A DNA stretch of 64,000 nucleotides. Source: Streptosporangium carneum (GTDB lineage: Bacteria; Actinomycetota; Actinomycetes; Streptosporangiales; Streptosporangiaceae). Position numbers and translations under genes: made by a program. Shown here in pieces: positions 9,064 through 18,059 of this stretch. Numbering within the stretch: position 1 is the first letter of the stretch; each line of letters begins with the position of its first letter. The DNA lies in the NCBI RefSeq assembly GCF_027922005.1, contig NZ_BSEV01000008.1, positions 124,001 through 188,000 of the forward strand, in the 5' to 3' direction. The notes beneath the pieces were generated by a model. That model was not told where the DNA came from, ran no database searches, and saw only the letters and a program-made list of their open reading frames with translations.

Positions 9064-9510
9064 ATGGACATGAAGCTCGAAGTCGTCGTCCTGCCCGTCT
9101 CCGACGTCGACCGCGCCAAGGACTTCTACACCAGACAGCTGGGCTTCCGCCTCGACGCGGACTTCCCCATCAACGACGGCTACCGGATCATTCAGGTCAC
9201 CCCGCCCGGCTCCGCCTGCTCGATCATCTTCGGCGACGGTCTCACCGACGCCGGACCCGGCACCGTCCAGGGACTGCACCTGATCGTGTCCGACATCGAG
9301 CAGGCCCACAAGGAGCTGACCGGCCGCGGCGTCGACGTCACCGGCCCGTTCCACGACGTCACCGGCGCCTTCCACCAGGCCGGCGAGAACGGTCGCGTCC
9401 TGGGCCCGCACCCGCAGCGTGCCAGCTACGGCTCCTTCGCCGCGTTCTCCGACCCCGACGGCAACCGCTGGTTCCTGCAGGAGATCACCGAACGGCTGCC
9501 CGGCCGCTGA
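9064..9510 (+). CDS. VOC/glyoxalase family protein
   Basis: This single vicinal-oxygen-chelate protein of 148 residues starts MKLEVVVLPVSDVDRAKDFYTRQLGF and ends with FSDPDGNRWFLQEITERLP, the two beta-alpha-beta-beta-beta halves of the fold. Such proteins act as dioxygenases, glyoxalases or resistance proteins. The metal ligands usual for true enzymes are only partly visible, so function cannot be named. It sits between the hydrolase and the FAD oxidoreductase in one operon. Confidence 0.9.
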   Translation: MDMKLEVVVLPVSDVDRAKDFYTRQLGFRLDADFPINDGYRIIQVTPPGSACSIIFGDGLTDAGPGTVQGLHLIVSDIEQAHKELTGRGVDVTGPFHDVTGAFHQAGENGRVLGPHPQRASYGSFAAFSDPDGNRWFLQEITERLPGR

Positions 9511-9551
9511 CCGACGGCACCCCCGAGACACGGCCACACCATGGAGGACAA

Positions 9552-11030
9552 GTGACCACCGAAGACACCCGTACCTATGACGTGGTCGTGATCGGGGCCG
9601 GTCCGGTCGGCGAGAACGTCGCCGACCGGACCACCGCCGCCGGGCTGAGCACCGTCATCGTGGAGAGCGAACTCGTCGGCGGCGAATGCTCGTACTGGGC
9701 GTGCGAGCCGAGCAAAGCCCTGCTGCGGCCCGCACTCCTGCGGGCCGACGCGGGCCGGGTGCCCGGCCTGGCCCCGGCCGCCGCCGGACCGCTGGACACC
9801 GCCGCCGTGCTGGCGCATCGCGACCGCATGGCCGCCCACTGGAGCGATGACGACCAGGTCGAATGGCTCAAGTCGGCCGGCGTCGACCTCCAACGCGGCC
9901 ACGGCCGCCTCGACGGGCCACGACGCGTGGCCGTGACCACCCCCGACGGCGGCACCGTCCGTCTGCGGGCCCGCCACGCCGTGGCCGTGTGCACCGGCAG
10001 CGGCGCCGCCCTTCCCGCCCTTCCCGAGCTCACCGCCCTGCGTCCATGGACCAGCCGCGAAGCCACCAGCGCCCCACGGCCGCCCGGACGACTCGTCATC
10101 GTCGGCGCAGGCGTCGTGGGCACCGAGATGGCCACCGCCTGGCAGGCCCTCGGCAGCGAGGTCACCCTCCTCGCCCGTGACACCCGCCTGCTGTCCCAGA
10201 TGGAACCCTTCGTCGGCGAACTCGTGGCCGACCGCCTGCGCGAAGCGGGCGTCGACCTGCGGTTCGGCGTGACCGTCGCCGCCGCCGCCCGTACAGGCGG
10301 CGAGGTCCACATCATCCTTTCCGACGGTGGCCGGCTCACCGCGGACGAGGTCCTCTTCGCCACCGGCCGCGCACCCCGCACCGGCGACATCGGCCTCGAG
10401 ACCGTCGGCTTGATCCCCGGGGACTGGCTCACCGTCGACGACACCCTCACCGTCACCGCCGTCCCCGGCGACTGGCTCTACGCCGTGGGCGACGTCAACC
10501 GGCGGGCCCTGCTCACCCACCAGGGCAAGTACCAGGCCCGCATCGCCGGCGCCGTCATCGCCGCCCGAGCCTGCGGCACCCCGCTCGACACCGGACGCTG
10601 GAGCCCTCACGCCGCCACCGCCGACACCACTGCCGTGCCCCAGGTCGTCTTCACCGATCCCGAGATCGCCGGCGTCGGCCTCACCACCGTCGAAGCCCGG
10701 CGCACCGGCCGCCGCGTGCACGTCGTCGACTACGACCTCGGCCACGTCGCCGGCGCCCTCCAGCACACCCCGGACTATCGCGGCAGAGCCCGCGTCCTCA
10801 TCGACCCCGATCGCCGCACCGTCGTCGGCGCCACGTTCGCCGGACCAGGCGTCGCCGAGCTCCTCCACTCCGCCACCGTGGCCATCACCGGCGAAACCCC
10901 CATCGAACGCCTCTGGCACGCCGTGCCGCCCTTCCCCACCATCAGCGAGGTGTGGCTGCGGCTGCTCGAGGCGTACCGGGACCAGCACAGCCGGGGGAAC
11001 GGAAGTCCGCGCCACGAGCTGGAACCGTGA
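9552..11030 (+). CDS. FAD-dependent pyridine nucleotide-disulfide oxidoreductase
   Basis: This flavoenzyme of 492 residues belongs to the lipoamide dehydrogenase/mercuric reductase family. The FAD loop is VVIGAGPVGENVA (12-24). The redox disulfide is C46-x4-C51 in GGECSYWACEPSK. The NAD(P) loop is IVGAGVVGTEMA near 185, followed by FATGRAP, AVGDV and the dimerisation domain with VFTDPEIAGVGLT. The family's usual C-terminal His-x-x-x-x-Glu pair is weakly kept: HAVPPFPTISE near 457-467 has His and Glu in place. It starts at GTG with GGAGGACA upstream and ends the hydrolase-VOC operon. It is not next to any 2-oxoacid dehydrogenase subunits, so it is more likely a quinone, disulfide or metal reductase. 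Confidence 0.9.
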   Translation: MTTEDTRTYDVVVIGAGPVGENVADRTTAAGLSTVIVESELVGGECSYWACEPSKALLRPALLRADAGRVPGLAPAAAGPLDTAAVLAHRDRMAAHWSDDDQVEWLKSAGVDLQRGHGRLDGPRRVAVTTPDGGTVRLRARHAVAVCTGSGAALPALPELTALRPWTSREATSAPRPPGRLVIVGAGVVGTEMATAWQALGSEVTLLARDTRLLSQMEPFVGELVADRLREAGVDLRFGVTVAAAARTGGEVHIILSDGGRLTADEVLFATGRAPRTGDIGLETVGLIPGDWLTVDDTLTVTAVPGDWLYAVGDVNRRALLTHQGKYQARIAGAVIAARACGTPLDTGRWSPHAATADTTAVPQVVFTDPEIAGVGLTTVEARRTGRRVHVVDYDLGHVAGALQHTPDYRGRARVLIDPDRRTVVGATFAGPGVAELLHSATVAITGETPIERLWHAVPPFPTISEVWLRLLEAYRDQHSRGNGSPRHELEP

Positions 11031-11038
11031 GCCTGCCG

Positions 11039-11071
11039 CGCCCCTCGGTCACGGTGTGGACCGTAGGGGCG
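11039..11071. terminator. hairpin between convergent genes
   Basis: CGCCCCT-CGGTC pairs with GACCG-T-AGGGGCG, a 12-bp stem with one bulged base and a 7-nt loop. It starts 9 bp past the stop of the FAD oxidoreductase gene and runs into the last codons of the convergent pentapeptide gene, so it could stop transcription both ways. Confidence 0.6.
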
Positions 11072-12221
11072 GATGCTGCGTCGTTATCCCCGGCGGCTGG
11101 AGCAGGGGCGGGGGTTCGGGGCCGGGATCCTCGGTGAGGACGACGCCGGCGGCCGAGTGGTCGAAGCCGGCGGGCCAGCGGGTGCGCTCGCTGGCCACCG
11201 CGCCCGTCAGACGTGCCTGGAGAAGGTCGGCCGTGCGCAGGTCGGCCCCGCGCAGGTCGGCCAGGCGCAGGTCGGCGCGGCGGAAGACGGCGCCGCCCGC
11301 GTCGGCCTTGCGCAGGTTCGCCTCGCGCAGATCGGCCTCGGTGAAGTCCGCCTCGCGCAAGTCGGTTTCGACCAGCCGTGCGCCTCGCAGGTCGGCCAGA
11401 GCGAAGCGGGCACGGCGCAGGGTCGCGGTCTTGAGGTCGGCGTGCCGCAGGTTGACCGAGACGAGGGAGGTCTGCGTCAGGTTGGCGTGGTACAGGCCCG
11501 CCGCCTCCATGCAGGAGCGATCCAGGTTGACCCCGGGGAGCCAGAGCCCGTCGCAGTCGGCCCGGCGCAGGTCGGTGACGCTGAGGTTGACCCAGGACTG
11601 CTCCCGATGCCGGCACAGCACGCCGAGACCGGTCAGCGCCACCTGGGCGTCGGCCGCGCGGACCTCCAGTGGCGCGACGTCGTTGACGGGCGTGTCCGCC
11701 GCCGGCGCCTCCGGCCCGGTGGGCGGCCACGGCAGGTGTGTACGCAGGTAAGCGGCCTTGATGGAGATGACGGCCTCACGGTCGCGAGCGGAGTGCTCCG
11801 CGATCCGCCACAGCGCGTGCAGTCCGCCGATGCGTGTCTCCAGCTTGTCACTGCCGAGCTGGTCGACGGCCCGGCTGAACCTGTCGGTGACGTAGCCCTC
11901 CTGGGTGGCGCGCAAGCCGTCCTGGCTGACTCGCAGTTGCCGCCAGGTGGCGTACGCGCCGAACAGCAGGACCATGCCGCCGACGGCCTGCACGAGTGTC
12001 GTACGGACGTCGTTCACCGCTTTCAGCCGGTCCTGCGCGGCGACGCTCGCCCCGGCGAGGTCGTGGGCGACCAACTCACCCGGCAGGACGACGAGCACCG
12101 CGCCCAGAACGGCCAATCCCGTCGCCCCCGTCAACAGGGCTGTGATCGCACGACGCCTGACCAGTCGGTCGCGCCACGGCCGGCGGCCGCGGCCCGACCT
12201 TCCCGTCTCCCCCGTCTCCAC
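11049..12221 (-). CDS. membrane-anchored pentapeptide repeat protein
   Basis: This protein of 390 residues has two hydrophobic segments near the N-terminus (about 27-50 and 78-95). A linker follows (VTDRFSRAVDQLGSDKLETRIGGLHALWRIAEHSARD), common to this actinobacterial family. After about residue 215 it shows a long run of A(D/N)LxxA units such as ADLKTATLRRARFALADLRGARL and READFTEADLREANLRKADAGG. Such repeats fold as a four-sided right-handed beta helix. Cytoplasmic members can mimic DNA, but membrane-linked ones have no proven role. It carries no kinase or effector domain. Confidence 0.88.
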   Translation of the reverse strand: METGETGRSGRGRRPWRDRLVRRRAITALLTGATGLAVLGAVLVVLPGELVAHDLAGASVAAQDRLKAVNDVRTTLVQAVGGMVLLFGAYATWRQLRVSQDGLRATQEGYVTDRFSRAVDQLGSDKLETRIGGLHALWRIAEHSARDREAVISIKAAYLRTHLPWPPTGPEAPAADTPVNDVAPLEVRAADAQVALTGLGVLCRHREQSWVNLSVTDLRRADCDGLWLPGVNLDRSCMEAAGLYHANLTQTSLVSVNLRHADLKTATLRRARFALADLRGARLVETDLREADFTEADLREANLRKADAGGAVFRRADLRLADLRGADLRTADLLQARLTGAVASERTRWPAGFDHSAAGVVLTEDPGPEPPPLLQPPGITTQHPPLRSTP

Positions 12222-12271
12222 GGCATGAAAGCCTAGGCGTCGCCCAAAAGACGATCAAGATGCAACGTGTC

Positions 12272-13654
12272 CTACCCCTGAGCCGGACGCGAACCCCGCC
12301 ATCGGACGAACCTCAGGAGGGCGACCCCGCCGAAGTAGGCGACCAGCACTCTCACCGGCAGGCCCGTAGGTCCGTGATAGCCCATGCCCGCCAGTGCGAG
12401 GGCCAGCAGAGCGGCGAGCACGCCTCCGAGCCCGATGATCACCAGGGTGGTGGGCCACACGCCGGTCACCGTGCCCACAGGATCGATCCGTGACCTCGTA
12501 CGCTGCTCGAAACGGCCGAACACCGCGAGAAGAAGGGTGAGGATCAACGCCAGGCAGGCAAGCCAGGGAACGCGGAGAAGCAGCCAGGGCTCCGATCCGG
12601 GCGCGGCACCGGAAATCACCGCCGTTCCGTGGAGCACCAGGACGCCGATCACGACAGCGACCATGTGCCACAGGAAAAGCGACATGATCACCAGATTGAC
12701 CGCGACCACGACGCCCCACGGCCCCGGTCGCCGCAGCCACCGATTTCCCGCGCCGCGCATCCACAGGGCGACTCCCGTCTGCGTGACGGCCAGCGCCAGG
12801 AGAGCCAGCGTGGGCGGAGAGGTGTTGCGCACCTTCTCTCCTTCGAACGCCACCATGCTGACCGGATAGGGGCCGACCACCGTGAGGAGCACGAGAGCGA
12901 CGAACCCGCCCGCCGCCATCGACAGAGCCGCGCTCCGCCGGAGCGGCAGGCGTCCGTCCTGCCAGGCGAAGCCGAGTTGGTGTACGGCCAGCCAGGCGAG
13001 CAGGAAGTTCGCCTGCCCCACGTAGGGAACGGCCAGCACCAGACGGGCCAGGTCTCCCCCGGCGACCAGGGCCGCCAGGACGATCGGCACGGCCGGCCCC
13101 GCACGCCGGTGCAGCGCGTGCGTCCACGGGGTGAGGGCCATCACGGCGAGGTAGGCGACAAGGAACCACAACGGGATCGAGGCGAGCCAGACCGCCGCGC
13201 CGATCAGGGCGGGCTCGGCTCCCAGAACCCGGGCGGTCAGGGCTCCCACCGCCAGTCCCCCCAGCAGCACCGTCGTCGGGCGCAGGAGCCGGGTCGTCCG
13301 GCCCAGCACCCAGCCCCTGGCGTTGCCGCCCCGGTCGAGATGGGAGGTGAGGGACGCGGCGTTCGCGAAGCCCCCGACCAGGAAGAACAGGGGCATCACC
13401 TGGAACAGCCACGTCAGCGGGCGGGTCCACGGGAGGATCTCGAGAACGCTCCCCCCTTGGAAGCCTCCGCCGTCACGAGTCACATAGATCGCCAGCCAGT
13501 GGCCGACGACGACCGCCGTGATCGCTACGGCGCGCAGCAGGTCGACATAGCGCTCCCGCTGCGGCGGTGTGTGCCCGGCCAGCCACCGCACTCGCCGTGT
13601 CATCCGCTGAACGACCCGGACAGGGCGTGTCGCCATGCCACCGACGCTTGACAT
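12272..13654 (-). CDS. acyltransferase family 3 membrane protein
   Basis: This integral membrane acyltransferase of 460 residues (OafA/NodX type) has ten or more hydrophobic helices. It starts with ERYVDLLRAVAITAVVVGHWLA, where R-x-x-D-x-L-R-A and the membrane histidine of VGHW are the family's signature; FLVGGFANA and FLWHM follow. It probably moves an acyl group to a sugar or lipid across the membrane. The start used gives MSSVGG; a nearer ATG 18 bp downstream and a longer frame 5' are possible, and the ribosome site is not strong. No glycan cluster lies nearby. Confidence 0.87.
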   Translation of the reverse strand: MSSVGGMATRPVRVVQRMTRRVRWLAGHTPPQRERYVDLLRAVAITAVVVGHWLAIYVTRDGGGFQGGSVLEILPWTRPLTWLFQVMPLFFLVGGFANAASLTSHLDRGGNARGWVLGRTTRLLRPTTVLLGGLAVGALTARVLGAEPALIGAAVWLASIPLWFLVAYLAVMALTPWTHALHRRAGPAVPIVLAALVAGGDLARLVLAVPYVGQANFLLAWLAVHQLGFAWQDGRLPLRRSAALSMAAGGFVALVLLTVVGPYPVSMVAFEGEKVRNTSPPTLALLALAVTQTGVALWMRGAGNRWLRRPGPWGVVVAVNLVIMSLFLWHMVAVVIGVLVLHGTAVISGAAPGSEPWLLLRVPWLACLALILTLLLAVFGRFEQRTRSRIDPVGTVTGVWPTTLVIIGLGGVLAALLALALAGMGYHGPTGLPVRVLVAYFGGVALLRFVRWRGSRPAQG

Positions 13655-13994
13655 GATGAGAACATTCCCCGCCGTCCTCCATGTCGTCACGGACCACCGC
13701 CGTCGTGTCGCCGTTCGCGAGGCGAAGGGTCGCGCCGTTCTCGAATTCGACGCCGATTCTCCCAACAATTCACCGACCGCCTGTGTCTAACCAGTGACGG
13801 AAGGACCGCCCCGCCTGAGACGCGAAGGGATTGTTTCGTGCGCATCAGCGAACACGGGAGTCGGAATCGGTTTCTCTGAGCGGCGACGTCGCTTTCGGTC
13901 CCGATACATCGTGCGCGAAATCGGAGGTGATCACGGTGCATCCGATCTTGTGACAGCCCCACCCCGGGGCGTCGCGGAGCCGAAAGGTGACCGT
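13655..13994. other. intergenic region, divergent promoters
   Basis: These 340 bp lie between the acyltransferase gene (minus) and a small conserved gene (plus). Several short frames run through it, but none has a ribosome site or family-like content. No clear operator or hairpin is visible. Confidence 0.4.
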
Positions 13995-14297
13995 ATGAGC
14001 AAGACCGACAAGACCCGGCCCTGGTGGGTGCGGATGGCCGACACGCCGATGGTGACCTGCCTGCCCGCGCATGATCACCGGTTCGGGCCCTGCACGCTGC
14101 CGAACGAGATCACCGCCGACAGCGCCTCCCTGAGCCACCGCACGGGCGGCTGTCACTGGAGCGCCACCCCCTACGCGTACTACTGGTTCGGGTACGGCCA
14201 TGGGGGCTGGGAGGGTTCCTGCATCCGCCGCGAAGAGCGCCGCCGCGACCGTCACCGGGCACGCCGTGAGCTGCGCGCCTACCGCGGCGAAGAGTGA
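13995..14297 (+). CDS. conserved hypothetical protein, 100 residues
   Basis: This small soluble protein is rich in Trp, Tyr, His and Cys in its middle (RPWWVRMADTPMVTCLPAHD, then RTGGCHWSATPYAYYWFGYG), and ends in a strongly basic helix with RREERRRDRHRARRELRAYR. The ATG is preceded by AAAGGTG. Three or four cysteines with histidines could bind metal, but spacing does not match a zinc ribbon I know. It looks like a real actinobacterial orphan family; function unknown. Confidence 0.7.
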   Translation: MSKTDKTRPWWVRMADTPMVTCLPAHDHRFGPCTLPNEITADSASLSHRTGGCHWSATPYAYYWFGYGHGGWEGSCIRREERRRDRHRARRELRAYRGEE

Positions 14298-14403
14298 AGG
14301 AGGGCGAAGCCCCGGACATCAGCGGGCACCGCGCGCGTCGGCGTGCTGCTCGGTCGCCGGCGAGACGGCGTCGACGAGGGTGAGCAGACCGCCGACGGAC
14401 GCC

Positions 14404-15342
14404 TCAGGACGTGAGGGTGCAGTGTCTCTGGGTGTCGGTGCGGACCTTCCTGCCGGTGAACTCCTCCAGAATGGCGAGGTTCTCCGGGGCGTAGTTGGTC
14501 ACGGTGATCTTGTCGGCGTTGGGGCCGCCCAGCTTGCCCGTGTAGGGCGCCGACTTCTCCAGCCAGTAGGCCGTGCGCAGGAACTGGGTCAGGACCAGTT
14601 CGCGCAGCTTCGGCTCGTTCTTGATCTTCGCCCAGTAGGCGGGGTGCCGGTCCTTGGCCACGCGCAGGTAGAGCAGCAGGTAGCGCAGGTTGGTGGCGGC
14701 GATGTCGCGTGCGTTGCTGGCCCCGACGCCCTTGATGTACTCCTGGACCACCGTCACCGCGGGCAGGCCCGTCAGTCCTGCGTTCAACTCCGCCAGCACG
14801 CCCTGGAGGTGGTACTCGCCCTGGGTTTGGTCGCGCAGGTAGATGCCGTCCATGGAGTCGCTGAGCCGGTCCTTGATCAGCGGCAGGATCTCCTTGCGGG
14901 GGAAGCCGTCATGCAGCGGCACCGTCGTGTCCTGCCGGGAGGCGTTGATCCAGGCCGCGGTGTGCACGTTCCACCTGGTCCGCGCCGGGTCGAGATCCCA
15001 CATGTGGGTTTCCTCGTGGATCGCCACCATCATCGACTCGGCGAACGCCTCGAAGCTGTTCTTGCGCACGAACTGGTTCCAGTACTGGTCCTTGGCCTGG
15101 GCGATGGCCAGCGCCTGGCCGCTGGGCCACCGCCGCTGGTACATCGCCTGGAGGGTCTGCATCCAGTTCGAGGAGGTGAATCTCGCCTTGAGGTCGCTCA
15201 CGTCCGCGGTGGGCTGCGACGGTTCCTCATAACAGTAGGGCGCGGCGAGGCTCGTGACAGAGCCTGAGGCGGCGGTGGTCACCGCCACCGGCGGCAGCGC
15301 GAGGAGTACGGTCACGAGAGACAGAGCGCGCGTTCGACTCAC
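14404..15342 (-). CDS. secreted protein with HExxH zinc-binding motif
   Basis: This protein of 312 residues has a signal peptide (residues 1-25, LSLVTVLLALPPVAVTTAAS). A zincin-type motif H109-E-E-T-H113 lies in the stretch FAESMMVAIHEETHMWDLDP. The rest is mostly helical, with conserved-looking charged blocks (YLRDQTQGEYHLQGVLAELN). The E in LAELN could be a third metal ligand. I do not recognise the family, so protease activity is inference from the motif. The start is GTG with GAATGAGG upstream, and the frame continues 5' without a signal-like sequence. It stands alone. Confidence 0.8.
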   Translation of the reverse strand: MSRTRALSLVTVLLALPPVAVTTAASGSVTSLAAPYCYEEPSQPTADVSDLKARFTSSNWMQTLQAMYQRRWPSGQALAIAQAKDQYWNQFVRKNSFEAFAESMMVAIHEETHMWDLDPARTRWNVHTAAWINASRQDTTVPLHDGFPRKEILPLIKDRLSDSMDGIYLRDQTQGEYHLQGVLAELNAGLTGLPAVTVVQEYIKGVGASNARDIAATNLRYLLLYLRVAKDRHPAYWAKIKNEPKLRELVLTQFLRTAYWLEKSAPYTGKLGGPNADKITVTNYAPENLAILEEFTGRKVRTDTQRHCTLTS

Positions 15343-15550
15343 CGGAACCTCATTCCTGAGCGGACGTGCCGCCGGCAAGCAGGGCAGGGGCAGCCGCCGC
15401 TCTCTCGTCGTCACGGCGATCGTAATGACCGCCGTTTTATGACGCCTAATCCCACTTCGGCATAACTTCGGCGAACCCCCGAGCCCTGTGATCAGCCACT
15501 CCCCCGCCCCGAGCTCATCCCACGACCTGAAGTGCTCCGGCCGTCTCCGG

Positions 15551-17077
15551 TCAGTGCTGCTGCCTGTTGATGTCGGTGCCCTTCGGAGTGATCACGAAGA
15601 CGGCGATGCCCACGGCCAGCATCATGAGGCCGCCGAACAGGCTCGTCATCCGCATCGAGTCGGTGAACACGGCGCTCGCCCTGGCCGCGAGGTCGGGCAG
15701 GGCGAGCCTGTCGGCGATCGCCACGGCGGAGCCCAGCGACTCGCGTGCGGCGTCGGCGGCCGAGGATTCGAACATGCCCAGGTCGTTCAGACCGGCACGG
15801 TAGAAGAGGGCCGCGAGGCTGCCGAGGATCGCCACGCCGAGGACGTTGCCGAGGTCGTAGGAGGTCTCCTCGATCGCCGCCGCGTTGCCCGCCTTGTCGT
15901 CCGGGCTGCCGGACATGATCATCGCGGAGCCGATGGCGAGCGACCCGATGCCGGCTCCCACCAGGCACAGGGCGAGCAGGACGTGCACGTAGGTCAGATC
16001 ACCGGGCACGAGGAAGAGCACGAGCAGGCCGACGCCCGCCACGGCGAGTCCTCCGGCGAGCACGCTCCTCGCCCCCGTCCTCTGGGCGAGCCACGGCGCG
16101 AGCAGGGAGGCGAGGGTTCCGGCCGCGGCCACCGGGAGCAGCCGGACACCGGTCTGGATCGGGCCGAGCCCCTCGACGAGTTGCATCCACTGCGCGAGCA
16201 GCAGGAACGCGGCGGCAATCGCGAAGGTCGAGCCCAGCGCCGCGACCACGCCCGCCGTGAACTGCCGGCTCGTGAACAGCCGCATGTCCAGGAGCGGATC
16301 GGGGCGGCGCAGGCAGCGCACCACGAACAGCGTCAGCGCCGCCCCCGCCGCGACCAGCGCGATCCAGCCGTCGAGGACGGCAAGGCTCTCCTCCTTCGCG
16401 AAGCGCTTGAGCGCCCACACGAGCAGGACCATGCCGACGAGCGACAGCGACGCGCCGACGACGTCCCAGCGGCCGGGGCGCGAGCTGCGCGACTCGGGCA
16501 GGATGAGCGCGCCGGCGACCAGCGCGAGGACCATGAGGGGCACGTTCACGAGAAACGCCGCCTGCCAGGAGAAGTACTCGAGCAGGAGTCCGCCCACTAT
16601 CGGTCCGACGGCCGCGCCGAGCCCCGACACGGCGGCCCAGAGCCCGAGGGCCCTGGCGCGCTCGGCGGGGTCGGCGAAGACCGTACGGATCATGGACAAG
16701 GTGGTCGGCATGATCATCGCGCCGCCGACCCCCAGGGCGGCACGCAGGGCGATCGTCGTCTCGGCCGTCCCGGCGAGCAGCACGAGGACCGACGCGCCGC
16801 CGAAGACGGCATAGCCGGTCAGCAACATGCGCTTGCGTCCCCACCGGTCTCCGACGGCGCTCATCGACACCAGCAGGCCGGCGAGGACCAGGGAGTAGAC
16901 GTCGACGATCCACAGGAGCTGGTCCGAGGTCGGCCGCAGGGCGGCGGCCATGTCGGGGATCGCGATGTTGAGGATGGTCATGTCCATCGTGATGACCAGC
17001 AGACTCGCCGAAAGGACGACGGCGGACGCCCAGCGCCGTCGCGCGGAGACCGGGGGCGTGTGCGTGGCGAGGCTCAC
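15551..17077 (-). CDS. MFS drug efflux transporter (DHA2, 14 helices)
   Basis: This membrane transporter of 508 residues belongs to the DHA2 group of proton-coupled drug exporters (EmrB/QacA type). About 14 hydrophobic helices are visible, with motif A between helices 2 and 3 (MSAVGDRWGRKRML) and the antiporter motif C (GLGAAVGPIVGGLL) in helix 5. A TetR gene overlaps its start by 4 bp on the same strand, and the operator lies just before that gene. This is the classic layout of a ligand-induced efflux operon. The exported compound cannot be named. Confidence 0.94.
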   Translation of the reverse strand: MSLATHTPPVSARRRWASAVVLSASLLVITMDMTILNIAIPDMAAALRPTSDQLLWIVDVYSLVLAGLLVSMSAVGDRWGRKRMLLTGYAVFGGASVLVLLAGTAETTIALRAALGVGGAMIMPTTLSMIRTVFADPAERARALGLWAAVSGLGAAVGPIVGGLLLEYFSWQAAFLVNVPLMVLALVAGALILPESRSSRPGRWDVVGASLSLVGMVLLVWALKRFAKEESLAVLDGWIALVAAGAALTLFVVRCLRRPDPLLDMRLFTSRQFTAGVVAALGSTFAIAAAFLLLAQWMQLVEGLGPIQTGVRLLPVAAAGTLASLLAPWLAQRTGARSVLAGGLAVAGVGLLVLFLVPGDLTYVHVLLALCLVGAGIGSLAIGSAMIMSGSPDDKAGNAAAIEETSYDLGNVLGVAILGSLAALFYRAGLNDLGMFESSAADAARESLGSAVAIADRLALPDLAARASAVFTDSMRMTSLFGGLMMLAVGIAVFVITPKGTDINRQQH

Positions 17078-17667
17078 CGCTCCTCCTCCTGCGGCTCGGG
17101 GGCCGCGAAGAGGGCCGTGATGGCGTCGGCCAGGAGCCGCACGTCGAGGGGCTCGTCATGGAGCGCGGCGTGCCAGGTGGCGCCGTCCGCGAACACCGCG
17201 ACCGCCGTCGCCCGGCGGACCCCGATGTGCGCGGACAGGACGACGACCAGTTCGTCGAACCAGCGCAGGGCCAGCGAGCGCAGGTGAGGGTCGTGCACCG
17301 CGGCCCAGGACAGCGCGTTGTCCGCCTGGACGAGACGCATGTCCCGTAGAAACGCGTGCCACGCGGACGCGAGTGCGGCCGGCGCCGTGCTCATGTCCTC
17401 CATCGCCGCGCGCACGACCGCGAGCTCCGCGTCGATCTCGGCCGCGAGATGTTGCAGTGCCGCCTCGCGAAGATCCTCCAGAGTCGCGAAGTACTGCGTC
17501 GTGGACCCCAGCGGCACTTCCGCTCGCCCGGCGACCAGCCGATGCGTCAGCCCCTCCGAACCCACCTCGACGATCAGCGCGGCCGCGGCCTCCACGATCA
17601 CACGGCGACGCCCCTCAGGATCGCGTCGGCGACGGGACCTCTCCGGCGACGCGCTCTCATCGGACAT
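17074..17667 (-). CDS. TetR family regulator of the adjacent efflux pump
   Basis: This protein of 197 residues has a basic start (SPERSRRRRDPEGRR), a TetR HTH (EGLTHRLVAGRAEVPLGSTTQYFATLEDL) and a helical ligand domain of the TetR_C_6/TetR-like group. The ATG has GAGGGG upstream. Its stop overlaps the MFS start by 4 bp (ATGA type), so the two are translated together. A palindromic site 21 bp before the start makes self-repression likely. Confidence 0.93.
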   Translation of the reverse strand: MSDESASPERSRRRRDPEGRRRVIVEAAAALIVEVGSEGLTHRLVAGRAEVPLGSTTQYFATLEDLREAALQHLAAEIDAELAVVRAAMEDMSTAPAALASAWHAFLRDMRLVQADNALSWAAVHDPHLRSLALRWFDELVVVLSAHIGVRRATAVAVFADGATWHAALHDEPLDVRLLADAITALFAAPEPQEEER

Positions 17668-17687
17668 GATCCCCTCGTTAATGGACT

Positions 17688-17711
17688 GATGTACATGTAC
17701 AAAAGTACATC
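17688..17711. promoter_or_regulatory. probable TetR operator
   Basis: GATGTAC and GTACATC form 7-bp arms around 10 bp, and the nested palindrome TGTACATGTACA overlaps the left half. The site sits 21 bp upstream of the TetR start, in the expected promoter position of the TetR-MFS operon. Confidence 0.75.
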
Positions 17712-17719
17712 TTAGGGTC

Positions 17720-17860
17720 CAGGGGCACAACGCCGCCGAGCACCGTGACCCGCTTGACGCCCGACGCGGCGAGCGGCTCCACGACCTGCTCGCCGCACCG
17801 CGGGGGCGTCTCGTCGCCGGCGAAGTCGATCAGGTGGACGTCGACGGCCGACGCGGTCCG
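17720..17860 (-). pseudogene. fragment of an NmrA-type NAD(P)-binding protein
   Basis: On the minus strand a 40-residue run reads VDVHLIDFAGDE, then a stretch that continues into LAASGVKRVTVLGG. This matches the third and fourth strands of NmrA-like atypical short-chain dehydrogenases. There is no Rossmann GxxGxxG start upstream and no C-terminal part: the similarity stops about 20 bp before the TetR operator. It is a leftover, not a working gene. Confidence 0.6.
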
Positions 17861-17906
17861 GCGCCGGCCGACAGCGCCCGGACCGGAACAGGACAGTCGC
17901 TCTCCG

Positions 17907-18043
17907 TCACCGGGCCACGGCCAGTCGGTAGTTCTCGTCGCCGGCGAGGAGGTTCCGATGGGTGTCGTCCGCGGTGATGACGCCGCCGTCCAGGACGAGG
18001 ACGCGGTCGGCGACGTCCAGGAGGGCCGGAACACGCGAGCGGC
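17907..18043 (-). pseudogene. C-terminal fragment of an ABC transporter ATPase
   Basis: The minus strand reads a run that includes LLDVADRVLVLDGGVITADD and then NLLAGDENYRLAVAR before a TGA. This is the end of an exporter-type ABC ATPase just after the H-loop (usual form: AHRLST...ADRVLVLDGGRI...GTHDELL). Walker A, signature and Walker B parts are absent. The fragment begins within a perfect 12-bp inverted repeat, which may mark the break. Confidence 0.7.
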
Positions 18044-18059
18044 CACGGCTCGCGTGTTC
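18029..18059. repeat. perfect 12-bp inverted repeat at the ABC fragment edge
   Basis: GAACACGCGAGC and GCTCGCGTGTTC are exact complements around a 7-bp loop (GGCCACG). The repeat lies where the ABC ATPase reading ends upstream. No T-run follows, so it is either a strong hairpin terminator of the I-type or a rearrangement junction. Confidence 0.65.

Noticed and set aside
15488-17287. Long plus-strand frame opposite the MFS gene
   Set aside because: Its residues are His/Arg/Gln/Asp-rich with no fold, as expected from a reversed membrane-protein gene.
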